A DNA stretch of 23,484 nucleotides from an uncultured Ruminococcus sp. (GTDB taxonomy: Bacteria; Bacillota; Clostridia; Oscillospirales; Ruminococcaceae): assembly GCA_945867875.1 (NCBI GenBank), contig CAMBJF010000014.1, positions 1-23,484 of the forward strand, written 5' to 3'. Position numbers and translations under genes: made by a program. The notes beneath the pieces were generated by a model. That model had not been told where the DNA came from and ran no database searches. It was given only the letters and a program-made list of their open reading frames with translations. Below are positions 7,398-14,575 of this stretch, piece after piece. Position 1 is the stretch's first letter, and each line of letters opens with the position of its first letter.

Positions 7398-8591
7398 TTA
7401 AACCGTAACAGGCGTGCCGCTCTCGGCAGAGCTGTTTGCAGCCTCCGAAGCACTTCCCGTTGTCTCAAACGAAGTCTCAATGCCGTTTACGAGAACGCTG
7501 GGGTCATCAAGGTCGATTATCAGGCACTTTTTGCCCTGGATAACAGTAGTCCTAACCTTGTCCGTGCCGTCCTTGCTGATGTTCACGGTTATTTCGGGAA
7601 CGGAAAGAACGGTCTTGGTCTCCACAAGGTTTGAGGCTTTAAGAGAGCCCTCGCCAACGGTAGTCTTATAGACCGCATCAAGAGCCTGGAGCTTGTCATC
7701 GCTTACCCCTGCATCGGAAAGGATAGTCCTCATTCTGCTGCAATCTATAACAGGAGGTTCGGTCTCGTTCTTGTTCTGGTCGATGACCTCCTTTATGCTG
7801 TCGTTCACACGGGTGATGACGGTGTAATCAAGCTCGTCACGGCAAACATCTGTGAGCACTGCCCTGAAACGCTCCTTTTCGCCGTCGGGAGTGAACTCAA
7901 AGCTACAGTCAAGTACGTCCTCGATTATTGAAAGATTGGGCTTCTTGGGGGAACGTGTGTAGTACATAACGCTGTTCACATCAGGGGAGCGGTCGCTGAA
8001 AACGGGGTATAGAAAACCGTCCTGAGGTGCTCTTGCGATAATCATTTCGGTGTTGGATTTCTTTGCGATGGTCTCGGTCTCCTCGTCATAGAAAAGTCCG
8101 TCATCGCCTGTGTTTACGGGGCAGAGAGCTGTAACGATGAAGTTATACTCCGAGTCGCCCTCGCCTATCATCTCGTCGTTCTTGTCCTTTACAAGAATGC
8201 TGTATGTACAGTGCCCCGCAATAATGGTGTATGCGGAGGAATAGTCAGTGTTTTCAACTATCCTGTCGATGTATTTCTTGTTGGCTTCCTCGTCCTCCAG
8301 CTTGCCCTGTACGGCAGCGTAAAGAATATTCTGAGCACCGCCCTCATCGTAGGATTCGTTAGGGAAACGGTACTCGTTCAGATTCTTTCCGAGACTTCCG
8401 CTGAGAGCCTTTTTCAGCGTCTCCATAACAACGGCGCTCTCGTCCTCGGGCATAATGGCAAAGCCCTTGGATTCGGTATATTTGATATGCTTTTCGGCGT
8501 CACAGTAAGCGTAAAGGATACGGTTAAGGGTGAAAAATCCGCAGCCCTCCGCAAAGCCTTTCTTGATCTCTGCAAGCTCCTTTTTGTTCAT
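7398..8591 (-). CDS. DUF4317 family protein
   Basis: Predicted cytosolic protein of 397 residues with no known activity. The N-terminus MNKKELAEIKKGF, the following GCGFFTLNRILYAYCDAEKHIKY and the overall length match the DUF4317 family, common in gut Clostridia. No membrane segments and no nucleotide-binding or nuclease motifs are visible. The C-terminal 30 residues are Ser/Glu/Thr-rich and probably disordered. Start ATG 8591 is set by GGAG 8 bases upstream; a longer in-frame start at 8654 would fall inside the promoter and terminator region. Single gene with its own promoter, ending at the bidirectional terminator. Confidence 0.82.
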   Translation of the reverse strand: MNKKELAEIKKGFAEGCGFFTLNRILYAYCDAEKHIKYTESKGFAIMPEDESAVVMETLKKALSGSLGKNLNEYRFPNESYDEGGAQNILYAAVQGKLEDEEANKKYIDRIVENTDYSSAYTIIAGHCTYSILVKDKNDEMIGEGDSEYNFIVTALCPVNTGDDGLFYDEETETIAKKSNTEMIIARAPQDGFLYPVFSDRSPDVNSVMYYTRSPKKPNLSIIEDVLDCSFEFTPDGEKERFRAVLTDVCRDELDYTVITRVNDSIKEVIDQNKNETEPPVIDCSRMRTILSDAGVSDDKLQALDAVYKTTVGEGSLKASNLVETKTVLSVPEITVNISKDGTDKVRTTVIQGKKCLIIDLDDPSVLVNGIETSFETTGSASEAANSSAESGTPVTV

Positions 8592-8623
8592 TTTTTGTTC
8601 TCCTTTTCTGTATCTGATTAGGT

Positions 8624-8661
8624 AAAAAATGCGGCGTAATACATATTGTACCACAGCCGCA
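8624..8661 (-). terminator. Terminator of the PAS/GGDEF-like gene, overlapping the DUF4317 promoter
   Basis: A TGCGGC/GCCGCA stem (8656-8661 with 8630-8635) and a 20-base loop are followed on the minus strand by six T (8624-8629). The loop contains the -10 box of the next gene. The stem is short and the loop long, so termination may be partial. Confidence 0.55.
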
Positions 8662-8673
8662 GATTTTTTTCAA
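8645..8673 (-). promoter_or_regulatory. Sigma-A-type promoter of the DUF4317 gene
   Basis: On the minus strand TTGAAA (8668-8673), 17 bases, then TACAAT (8645-8650). It lies only 19 bases after the upstream stop codon and its -10 box sits in the loop of the terminator hairpin. Confidence 0.7.
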
Positions 8674-8692
8674 TAAGCAAATTATACGAATA

Positions 8693-10006
8693 TCAGTAAA
8701 TGATTTTCTCCACGTGCATTCTGTCTCTGCCACGCTTTTTAGCCTTGATGAGGGCTCTTTCGGCGGTGATGAAGAAGTCCTTGAGGTTCACCTTTTCATC
8801 GCAGACCGTCCACGCAGCACCTACACAGAATGTAAGGTCGGCATTCACGCTTTCGCCGCCTACGGTAATGGCAGCAGTAGTAAATGCAGCGTTGAATTTA
8901 TCCGCAATATCGTGGAGCTCGCTTTCGGTGATGTTTTCTGCGAATATCACAAATTCATCGCCGAGGTAATGGAAGATAATAGTGCCCTCAGGGAAAACGC
9001 TCTTCATAAGCTGCTCGGAAAGCTTTATGACATCATCGCCCGCAGCCTTGCCGTACTTGCTTACAAAGCCGTTGAAATCGTCAATGTCGCAGACTATCAT
9101 AAATGCACGGTCTCTGCAAAGAGCCAGCCTGTCCTTTATTTTGCCCAGAGCCGCAGTAGCTCTTACATCATTTTCCTCGGCAAACTGAGGGACAAGTCCC
9201 GATGCCTCGTAAAGCTCCTCGACCCTGCCCACAACACGTATCACCTCGCTGCATTCGTCCTCGATGCTGGAAAAGATTATGCGGCAGACGGAATAATTTT
9301 TTCTGTCCCTGTCAAGGGAACGTACATCAACAAAGCCCCTGCCTTTTTTGCGGCAGTCCTTGAAAAGGGCGTGGCAGAAATATACCACATCTTCGTCATA
9401 GATAGGGCTTTCCCTGCGGAGGTATGAGGTGTAATTATTTATAACGATGTCCTTTCTGTCCTCGCCGGGAGAAAAGGTCATCACGTCATTTTTCCAGTCA
9501 TAATCAAGAAGAAAAGCACGGCTTGTTTCTTCAAGGATACGGTATCTCTCGGAATTTATTTTGAGCTTGTTTTCGATATCCTTCTGCTTCGTAACATCGT
9601 TTATTGACGCAAGGAAAACGGGATTGTCGCTTTTGATAAAGTCAACTATCCTTGCACGGATACAGAACCAGCCCACGCTGCCGTCAAAGCGGTAGCCCCT
9701 TGCCTCGCAGAAAAAGTCACCGCCGCTTTCGACGCATTCCGCAGCGTGCTCGAAAATACGCTGCTCGTCCTCTTCAAAAAGGGTTATGGTAACGTTATCA
9801 TAATAAGGAAGATACTGCTCTCGTGAGTAGCCTATTACCTGAAAATATCTGTCGTTCAGGTAAAGTGCCCGCACCTTTGCGCCGCATACCTCAAATATGC
9901 ATAATCCGTCATAGGTGCTGTTGAAGAGCCTGAAAAACAGGTCTGTGCACCCATCGGCGGGGATTATTAAGTTCGGGTCGCTTATATGGGCGATACGATC
10001 ATCCAT
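8693..10006 (-). CDS. PAS-PAS protein with degenerate GGDEF domain
   Basis: Soluble signalling protein of 437 residues. Residues about 22-140 form a PAS domain (LYLNDRYFQVIGYSREQY ... NDVTKQKD); residues about 155-265 look like a second, PAS-like module. A GGDEF-fold domain fills 285-437: CDIDDF (306-311) matches the metal-binding strand and the C-terminal AERALIKAKKRGRDRMHV is typical. Key positions are changed. The signature is LGDEF (348-352), the usual ND pair after DxDxFK is SK, and the N-terminal DxLTGLxNR motif is gone. Diguanylate cyclase activity is therefore doubtful; a nucleotide-binding sensor or regulator is more likely (inference). Start ATG follows GAGGAG by 7 bases. It is transcribed alone from the promoter at 10042-10070. 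Confidence 0.88.
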   Translation of the reverse strand: MDDRIAHISDPNLIIPADGCTDLFFRLFNSTYDGLCIFEVCGAKVRALYLNDRYFQVIGYSREQYLPYYDNVTITLFEEDEQRIFEHAAECVESGGDFFCEARGYRFDGSVGWFCIRARIVDFIKSDNPVFLASINDVTKQKDIENKLKINSERYRILEETSRAFLLDYDWKNDVMTFSPGEDRKDIVINNYTSYLRRESPIYDEDVVYFCHALFKDCRKKGRGFVDVRSLDRDRKNYSVCRIIFSSIEDECSEVIRVVGRVEELYEASGLVPQFAEENDVRATAALGKIKDRLALCRDRAFMIVCDIDDFNGFVSKYGKAAGDDVIKLSEQLMKSVFPEGTIIFHYLGDEFVIFAENITESELHDIADKFNAAFTTAAITVGGESVNADLTFCVGAAWTVCDEKVNLKDFFITAERALIKAKKRGRDRMHVEKIIY

Positions 10007-10041
10007 AGCTACGCTCCTCTGTCTTAAAAAGTTATAGCCTA

Positions 10042-10070
10042 ATTATAACACATAATTTTACAAATTACAA
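10042..10070 (-). promoter_or_regulatory. Sigma-A-type promoter of the PAS/GGDEF-like gene
   Basis: On the minus strand TTGTAA (10065-10070), 17 bases and a perfect TATAAT (10042-10047), about 35 bases before the start codon. Confidence 0.75.
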
Positions 10071-10098
10071 CATTTATTTAAATTTTCGTGAAATCTAT

Positions 10099-10140
10099 AT
10101 AAAAATGCCCTCCTCATTATGTTAAGATATGGAGGGCATT
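10099..10140 (-). terminator. Intrinsic terminator of the MFS transporter gene
   Basis: A perfect 10-bp stem (AATGCCCTCC at 10104-10113 with GGAGGGCATT at 10131-10140) with a 17-base loop is followed by a T-run on the minus strand. It lies 3 bases past the MFS stop codon. Confidence 0.85.
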
Positions 10141-10143
10141 GTA

Positions 10144-11298
10144 TTATTTTTTCATTCCGAAGGTCTTTTCAGTCATAATTATCATCAGGATAAAGAAAAC
10201 CGTGATGTAAAAGGGCATCAGCCTTATGGTGATGTGGTTGGCGATAAGTCCGAAAACAGGGGGCATAAAGGTGGAGCCAACGTATGCGCTCGCCATTTGT
10301 ATGCCGATGACCGCCTGAGAGTTTTCCGCTCCGAAATTATAGGGCGTGGAGTGGATAATTGAGGGATAAACAGGGGCACAGCCAAGTCCTATGACCACAA
10401 ATCCCGCAAATGCCACGGCTGGAACGCTTACGGGGAGAAGCACCAGCACAACTCCGCACAGTGCAATTGCCGTGCCTATCCGTATCATATTCCTGTCACC
10501 GAGTTTGTCCGAGAAAAGCCCCGAAATGAACCGTCCTGCGGTTATGCCGATGAAGAACAGGGAGGCATATGCGGCTGCGTCCTTTTCGGAAAGCCCCTTT
10601 GTTTCCGCAAGATAGCTGCTTGCCCATAGCATCACCGTGGCTTCGGCGGCGCAATAGGCGAAAAATCCAAGGAGCAGGCAGGGCACGCCTTTTATTTTCA
10701 GCGCATTTTTAAGCCCCACGGTCTTTCCGCCATTTTCCGTGCCTGCGGGGGCGCTGTTTACCTTCCATACAGGCAGTGTGGCGAACATTGCTATGGCAAT
10801 GCAAAGCTGGATAAGGGACACTATTCGGTAGCCGCCGCTCCAGTTCGTATGGGCAATGGCATAGCTCATAATATATGGGCTGATTATGGTTCCCACACCC
10901 CAGAAGCAGTGGAGCCAGCTCATATGGCGGGAGCTGTAGTGGAGGGCAACGTAATTGTTCAGGGCAGAATCAATAGCCCCCGCCCCGAGACCGTAGGGAA
11001 TGCCCCAGAGGCATAGCTGCCGGAATGCGGTAACTGTCGAAAATCCGAACATCGCCACGGAGGTCACAAGAATGCTCACGGCGGTGACTATTTTCGTGCC
11101 GAAGCGTTTTGTAAGGCGCTCGGACATAAGGCTCGAAAGGATAGTTCCTCCTGAGATTATCATTGAAACGATGCCCATATAGGAAATGGGAACGTCAAAG
11201 CCCTGTCTCATTGCAGGCCATGCGGAGCCCAGCAGTGAATCGGGAAGCCCAAGGCTTATGAATGCAAGATATATGAGGGATAGCAGGAGTATATACAT
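10144..11298 (-). CDS. Major facilitator superfamily transporter (sugar-permease-like)
   Basis: Integral membrane secondary transporter of 384 residues with about 12 hydrophobic segments in two halves separated by a polar loop near 185-205. Between helices 2 and 3, SERLTKRFGTKIV is the MFS motif A region, repeated in the second half as SGLFSDKLGDRNMI. The opening FISLGLPDSLLGSAWPAM and the WLHCFWGVGTIISP segment resemble the fucose-permease-like branch, but the substrate cannot be read from sequence. AAGGA lies about 11 bases before ATG. It has its own promoter and terminator, so it is a single unit, with no sugar enzymes alongside to suggest a substrate. Confidence 0.9.
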   Translation of the reverse strand: MYILLLSLIYLAFISLGLPDSLLGSAWPAMRQGFDVPISYMGIVSMIISGGTILSSLMSERLTKRFGTKIVTAVSILVTSVAMFGFSTVTAFRQLCLWGIPYGLGAGAIDSALNNYVALHYSSRHMSWLHCFWGVGTIISPYIMSYAIAHTNWSGGYRIVSLIQLCIAIAMFATLPVWKVNSAPAGTENGGKTVGLKNALKIKGVPCLLLGFFAYCAAEATVMLWASSYLAETKGLSEKDAAAYASLFFIGITAGRFISGLFSDKLGDRNMIRIGTAIALCGVVLVLLPVSVPAVAFAGFVVIGLGCAPVYPSIIHSTPYNFGAENSQAVIGIQMASAYVGSTFMPPVFGLIANHITIRLMPFYITVFFILMIIMTEKTFGMKK

Positions 11299-11331
11299 AA
11301 AATGATCCGTCCTTTTTTATAAGTCCGTATC

Positions 11332-11360
11332 ATTTTATCACAGCCGATAAACGTATTCAA
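11332..11360 (-). promoter_or_regulatory. Sigma-A-type promoter of the MFS gene
   Basis: On the minus strand TTGAAT (11355-11360), 17 bases, TAAAAT (11332-11337), 33 bases before the start codon. Confidence 0.7.
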
Positions 11361-11385
11361 TGAAAAATTATTAAGAATATAGGTA

Positions 11386-12528
11386 TTATTTTTCGCTTTC
11401 GGCTGTTTTTCCCGAATGTGTCAGTACCGTTCCGCCGAGAACTGCGGTGAGGGGAGCAACGGCGGTAAGACCTATGCTGCCCGCAACGGTGTGGACTATT
11501 TCGGCGGCAACATATTTGTAATTTAAGATATTCACAAGGGGAGTGCCCTGAGCCATAAACACCATAAGCATTGCGATGCAGCTGCCTGTGTATGCAAGGA
11601 GCAGGGTGGTGCTTATGGTGCCCATTGCCGCCTTGCCGATGTTCATTCCCGATATTATAAGCTCCTTTGTGCTGATAGAGGGCTTTTTCAGGATAATTTC
11701 GTGCATAGCCGAGGTGATGTCCACGGCAAGGTCCATCATTGCTCCCGATGAGCCGATGAAAATGCTTGCGGTGAATATGCTTGTGAGGTTCAGATTTCCG
11801 TAGCCGCAGTAGAGCAGACTTTCGGACATTGACATAACAGCGCCGTGAATCTTGAAAAGATGGGTGAAAACCGCACCGAAAAACAGCGCCACCATAACTC
11901 CCGACAGCACTCCCGCCGTTGCCGCAAAGCACCGTCTGTCAAAGCCGTAGACCATTGCGATGATGATGACCGAAAGCAGCGTTATGAACACAGCTCCGCT
12001 GATTATTGGGTCAATGCCTTTGAGATACAGCGGGACAACTGCTTTCCACACCGCAAGTATCGTGATGATAAAGGACAGCAGGGAGCGGAAACCCGTTTTC
12101 CCCGCAGTTATTATGAGCACGGCGGCGAATATGAGGGCAAGGATAATTTCAAAATCCAGCCTATAATGGTCTATCATTGCGGCGGAAAGTATCTCGTCCC
12201 CACGGTAGCTTATGATGATGAGCGCCTTGTCTCCCTCGGCAAAAATCTTGTCATTTTCATAGGAGCCTGTGAGCATATTTACGGCGCTGTCTATGCTTCT
12301 GCCCTTGAATTTTCCTTTCAGCACCTCGACTTCGCAGCTCTGCTCGCCTGTCCGTATGAGACCGTTGTCAACTATCTGGGTATCATCAGTGGATATGACC
12401 CTTGCGGGGACACGCTCGGTGCCCTGATATATCCTTGCGCCCTCAAAGCCTGTGGGAATGAAGATAAGTACGAGGATAAGTATTATCCCTGCAATGACCG
12501 GTGCGTGTTCTTTCAGCTTGTTTTTCAC
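11386..12528 (-). CDS. YibE/F family membrane protein
   Basis: Polytopic membrane protein of 380 residues. The N-terminus has one membrane helix (about 11-29), then an extracytoplasmic beta-rich domain of about 95 residues (RVPARVISTDDTQIVDNG ... GDKALIII), then about seven more helices. The segment CGYGNLNLTSIFTASIFIGSSGAMMDLAVDITSAMHEI is the hallmark of the YibE/F family, whose biochemical role is not established. The start is GTG at 12528, with AAAGGA about 11 bases upstream. In the minus direction it follows the alkaline phosphatase gene across a 135-bp palindromic element, and no strong independent promoter was identified; a weak TTGTCT-17-TAGTAT lies within the palindrome arm. No separate yibF partner is present. 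Confidence 0.85.
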   Translation of the reverse strand: MKNKLKEHAPVIAGIILILVLIFIPTGFEGARIYQGTERVPARVISTDDTQIVDNGLIRTGEQSCEVEVLKGKFKGRSIDSAVNMLTGSYENDKIFAEGDKALIIISYRGDEILSAAMIDHYRLDFEIILALIFAAVLIITAGKTGFRSLLSFIITILAVWKAVVPLYLKGIDPIISGAVFITLLSVIIIAMVYGFDRRCFAATAGVLSGVMVALFFGAVFTHLFKIHGAVMSMSESLLYCGYGNLNLTSIFTASIFIGSSGAMMDLAVDITSAMHEIILKKPSISTKELIISGMNIGKAAMGTISTTLLLAYTGSCIAMLMVFMAQGTPLVNILNYKYVAAEIVHTVAGSIGLTAVAPLTAVLGGTVLTHSGKTAESEK

Positions 12529-12561
12529 CTGTAAAATGTTCCTTTCAATAAATCGTAAAAA

Positions 12562-12696
12562 CAGGGGGGAGTTTTATACTAATAACCAATAAAACTGTAG
12601 ACAAAAAATCTTCGCAGAATCCATATATGCAAGATTATGCTCGATTTTTTGTACAGTTTTTAATTGGTTCTTAGTATTATAAAAGCTCCCGCCCTG
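12562..12696. repeat. 135-bp imperfect palindrome (MITE-like or long RNA hairpin)
   Basis: The arms 12562-12610 and 12643-12696 are near-perfect inverted copies: CAGGG(c)GGGAG at the base, TTTTAT, ACTAA(t/g)AACCAAT, AAAACTGTA and CAAAAAATC, with a few small insertions. The centre adds a second short stem (GCAGAAT with ATTATGC). No ORF fits inside. On the minus strand the base of the stem is followed by five T, so it could act as a terminator after the alkaline phosphatase gene. CGTAA occurs close outside both ends (12554-12558 and 12698-12702), but not flush with the repeat, so it is weak evidence for a target duplication. Confidence 0.85.
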
Positions 12697-12718
12697 CCGT
12701 AATTTTTTGTGTCAGACC

Positions 12719-14305
12719 TTACTTGACGCTTGTGAGCATTGCAAGCTTGTCATAGATCTCGGTGTTGTCATAGTAGCCGTTGAAAAGCTCGCTTCCTGCA
12801 CCCTGTGCGAACACGCCTACGGGGAGACCTGTGTGTGCATAGGAAGCGAAGTTTACGCCCGACTTGTTGTTGAGAAGATGTGTGATAGTAACTGTGAGAG
12901 GTTCGTAGGAACCGTAGAGAACATATTCTGCCTGGCTCAGCTCTTCATCGCCTGTCCTTGTCATTGTTGCGGTGTAAGCGTCCTTAAGGAGCTGATACTC
13001 ATATTCGGTAAGCTCCAAAGTGCCGTCATTGTTGGACTCGGGGTGCTTGTCGGCACTGTCCTTCTGCATCTCTCTTTCCGCACTGCCTGCGGGAGCTTTG
13101 AGACCGAAGAGACGGGTGATGTCCTTCATAACTGCGTCAAAGCTTGTGTTGTTTTCCTTGTACTTTGCAACATAATCACTGTCGAACTTTGCATAGGAAA
13201 GCTTCTGGTTTTTGAGATTTGTAAGGAATGTGTCGTAGTCTGTGCCTGCATATCCGATGGTAAGACCGCCTGTTTCGTGGTCGCCTGTTACAACGATGAG
13301 GGTCTCATCGGGGTGCTGCCTGTAGAATTCTATAGCCTCGTTTACAGCGCCGCCAAGTGCAACGGTATCGGAAATTGTTGAGCCTGCGTCATTTGCGTGG
13401 CACGCCCAGTCGATCTTTCCGCCCTCGACCATCATAAAGAAGCCCTTGTCATTGTCAAGCATCTCAATGCCCTTGTCAACATAGTCGGAAAGTGCCCATT
13501 CGCCCTTTTTGCGGTCATTTGCATAGGAAAGGGAATCGGAATCCGCAAGGGTCTCACCGATGATAATGGTCTTGCCGTCCTCGGGAGCAAGCTTTTCAGC
13601 CTCAGCCTGAGTCATAACAACATTGTAGCCCTTTTTCTCCGCAAGGTCGTAGATATTAGCTTTGTCGCCGTTCTTGCCGTTTGTCTGCTTAAGGCCGCCG
13701 CCTGCAAAATAATCGAAGTCGGAATCGATCATTTCAAGACCGATCTCATAGTAGTTGTTTCTGCTGGCCTGATGAGCATAGTATGCAGCGGGGGTTGCGT
13801 GGTTAAGGTTAACGCTGGAGATGATGCCCACCTTGTAGCCAAGCTGATCTTTGAGCTTTTCGGCGATGGTTTCGTAAGATGTGGTAAAGGTCTCGTCCAT
13901 ATTGATGGTTCCGCTGTAGGTCTTGTAGCCTGTGGAGAGGGAAGTGGCTGTGGAAGCGGAATCGGGGCAGAAGGAAGTTGAATCGTAGGTTATTGCGGAG
14001 CCTGCTGCCTCAAAATGTGTGAAGTTCAGATAAGAGTCTGCTTCGAGGATATCGTTGTTGTTGGTGTCACGGAGAGCGGAATAATAATCCTGGGTCACCT
14101 GTATCTGAGGGTAGCTCATTCCGTCGCCGATGAACATAAAGATGTACTTGGGTGTCTTTCCCTTATAAGCCGATGCGGTCTGTGCCGAGGTCTCGGCTGC
14201 GGATACCTTTCCGTTTTCTGTGAGACATACTCCTGTGTAAACGGAGCCTGCTGCGATGACCAGTGCTGCTGCAGCTGCGGTCAGTCTTTTTGCCATAGTA
14301 TTCAT
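12719..14305 (-). CDS. phoA: Secreted alkaline phosphatase (PhoA family)
   Basis: Zn/Mg phosphomonoesterase releasing phosphate outside the membrane. From ATG 14305 it is 528 residues. An N-terminal signal peptide (basic MAKR, then an Ala-rich core, probable cleavage near VSA-AE at 35-37) is followed by family motifs in order: FIGDGM (58-63), PDSASTAT (114-121) with nucleophile S116, EGGKIDWACHAND (294-306), GDHETGG (341-347) and AHTG (490-493). Residues 423-434 (ESNNDGTLELTE) form an EF-hand-like loop in an insertion before the last motif. AGGAG sits 10 bases before ATG. The frame is open to 14377, but that start lies in the promoter. A PhoP-box-like array upstream suggests control by phosphate starvation. 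No LPXTG anchor is seen. Confidence 0.94.
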   Translation of the reverse strand: MNTMAKRLTAAAAALVIAAGSVYTGVCLTENGKVSAAETSAQTASAYKGKTPKYIFMFIGDGMSYPQIQVTQDYYSALRDTNNNDILEADSYLNFTHFEAAGSAITYDSTSFCPDSASTATSLSTGYKTYSGTINMDETFTTSYETIAEKLKDQLGYKVGIISSVNLNHATPAAYYAHQASRNNYYEIGLEMIDSDFDYFAGGGLKQTNGKNGDKANIYDLAEKKGYNVVMTQAEAEKLAPEDGKTIIIGETLADSDSLSYANDRKKGEWALSDYVDKGIEMLDNDKGFFMMVEGGKIDWACHANDAGSTISDTVALGGAVNEAIEFYRQHPDETLIVVTGDHETGGLTIGYAGTDYDTFLTNLKNQKLSYAKFDSDYVAKYKENNTSFDAVMKDITRLFGLKAPAGSAEREMQKDSADKHPESNNDGTLELTEYEYQLLKDAYTATMTRTGDEELSQAEYVLYGSYEPLTVTITHLLNNKSGVNFASYAHTGLPVGVFAQGAGSELFNGYYDNTEIYDKLAMLTSVK

Positions 14306-14348
14306 TATTTTTTTTCTCCTTTTTGCATTTGATTTGCTTACGGGTCTA

Positions 14349-14377
14349 ATTATACAGCCTATGTGGCGGCGCTTCAA
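14349..14377 (-). promoter_or_regulatory. Sigma-A-type promoter of the alkaline phosphatase gene
   Basis: On the minus strand TTGAAG (14372-14377), 17 bases and a perfect TATAAT (14349-14354). The -35 box is non-ideal, as in many activator-dependent promoters. Confidence 0.78.
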
Positions 14378-14381
14378 TCGC

Positions 14382-14414
14382 AGTACGGCAAAATCAAAGT
14401 AAAATTACAGTAAA
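14382..14414 (-). promoter_or_regulatory. Candidate PhoP box: three 11-bp-phased direct repeats
   Basis: Read on the minus strand, TTTACTGTAAT (14404-14414), TTTACTTTGAT (14393-14403) and TTTGCCGTACT (14382-14392) follow each other with exact 11-bp periodicity and end 4 bases from the -35 box. Firmicute PhoP boxes are TTAACA-like hexamers spaced at 11 bp next to the -35 region, so placement and target gene both fit. The hexamers differ from the Bacillus consensus. Confidence 0.55.
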
Positions 14415-14456
14415 GCGGCATTATTCATTTAATTTGAAAAAAATGTGCACAAAGGC

Positions 14457-14483
14457 TAAAGTTTTAACATTTTTATCCGATAT
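14457..14483 (+). promoter_or_regulatory. Sigma-28/SigD-type promoter of the diguanylate cyclase gene
   Basis: TAAA (14457-14460), a 15-base spacer and TCCGATAT (14476-14483) match the Bacillus SigD consensus TAAA-N15-GCCGATAT at 11 of 12 positions. A TATAAT also occurs at 14481-14486, but with no -35 box at 17 bases, so the sigma-28 reading fits better. Confidence 0.65.
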
Positions 14484-14575
14484 AATATATATGTAGAAGT
14501 ATCTGTATGACCGTTCATCAAATTGATCTGTCAGCATATAATATAAGGTTGATATTTTTTGCCGGAGGTGTGAAC

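Noticed and set aside
12554..12702. CGTAA direct repeats as target-site duplication of the 135-bp palindrome
   Set aside because: The copies are not flush with the element ends and are only five bases long, so they are kept as a note and not as evidence.
12707..13381. A 224-codon plus-strand frame opposite the alkaline phosphatase
   Set aside because: It lies wholly within the motif-complete phoA coding region on the other strand, is Cys- and Val-rich without domain structure, and has no plausible promoter.
14306..14377. A 24-codon N-terminal extension of the alkaline phosphatase
   Set aside because: It overlaps the promoter -10 and -35 boxes and would spoil the signal peptide; the ATG at 14305 has AGGAG at proper distance.
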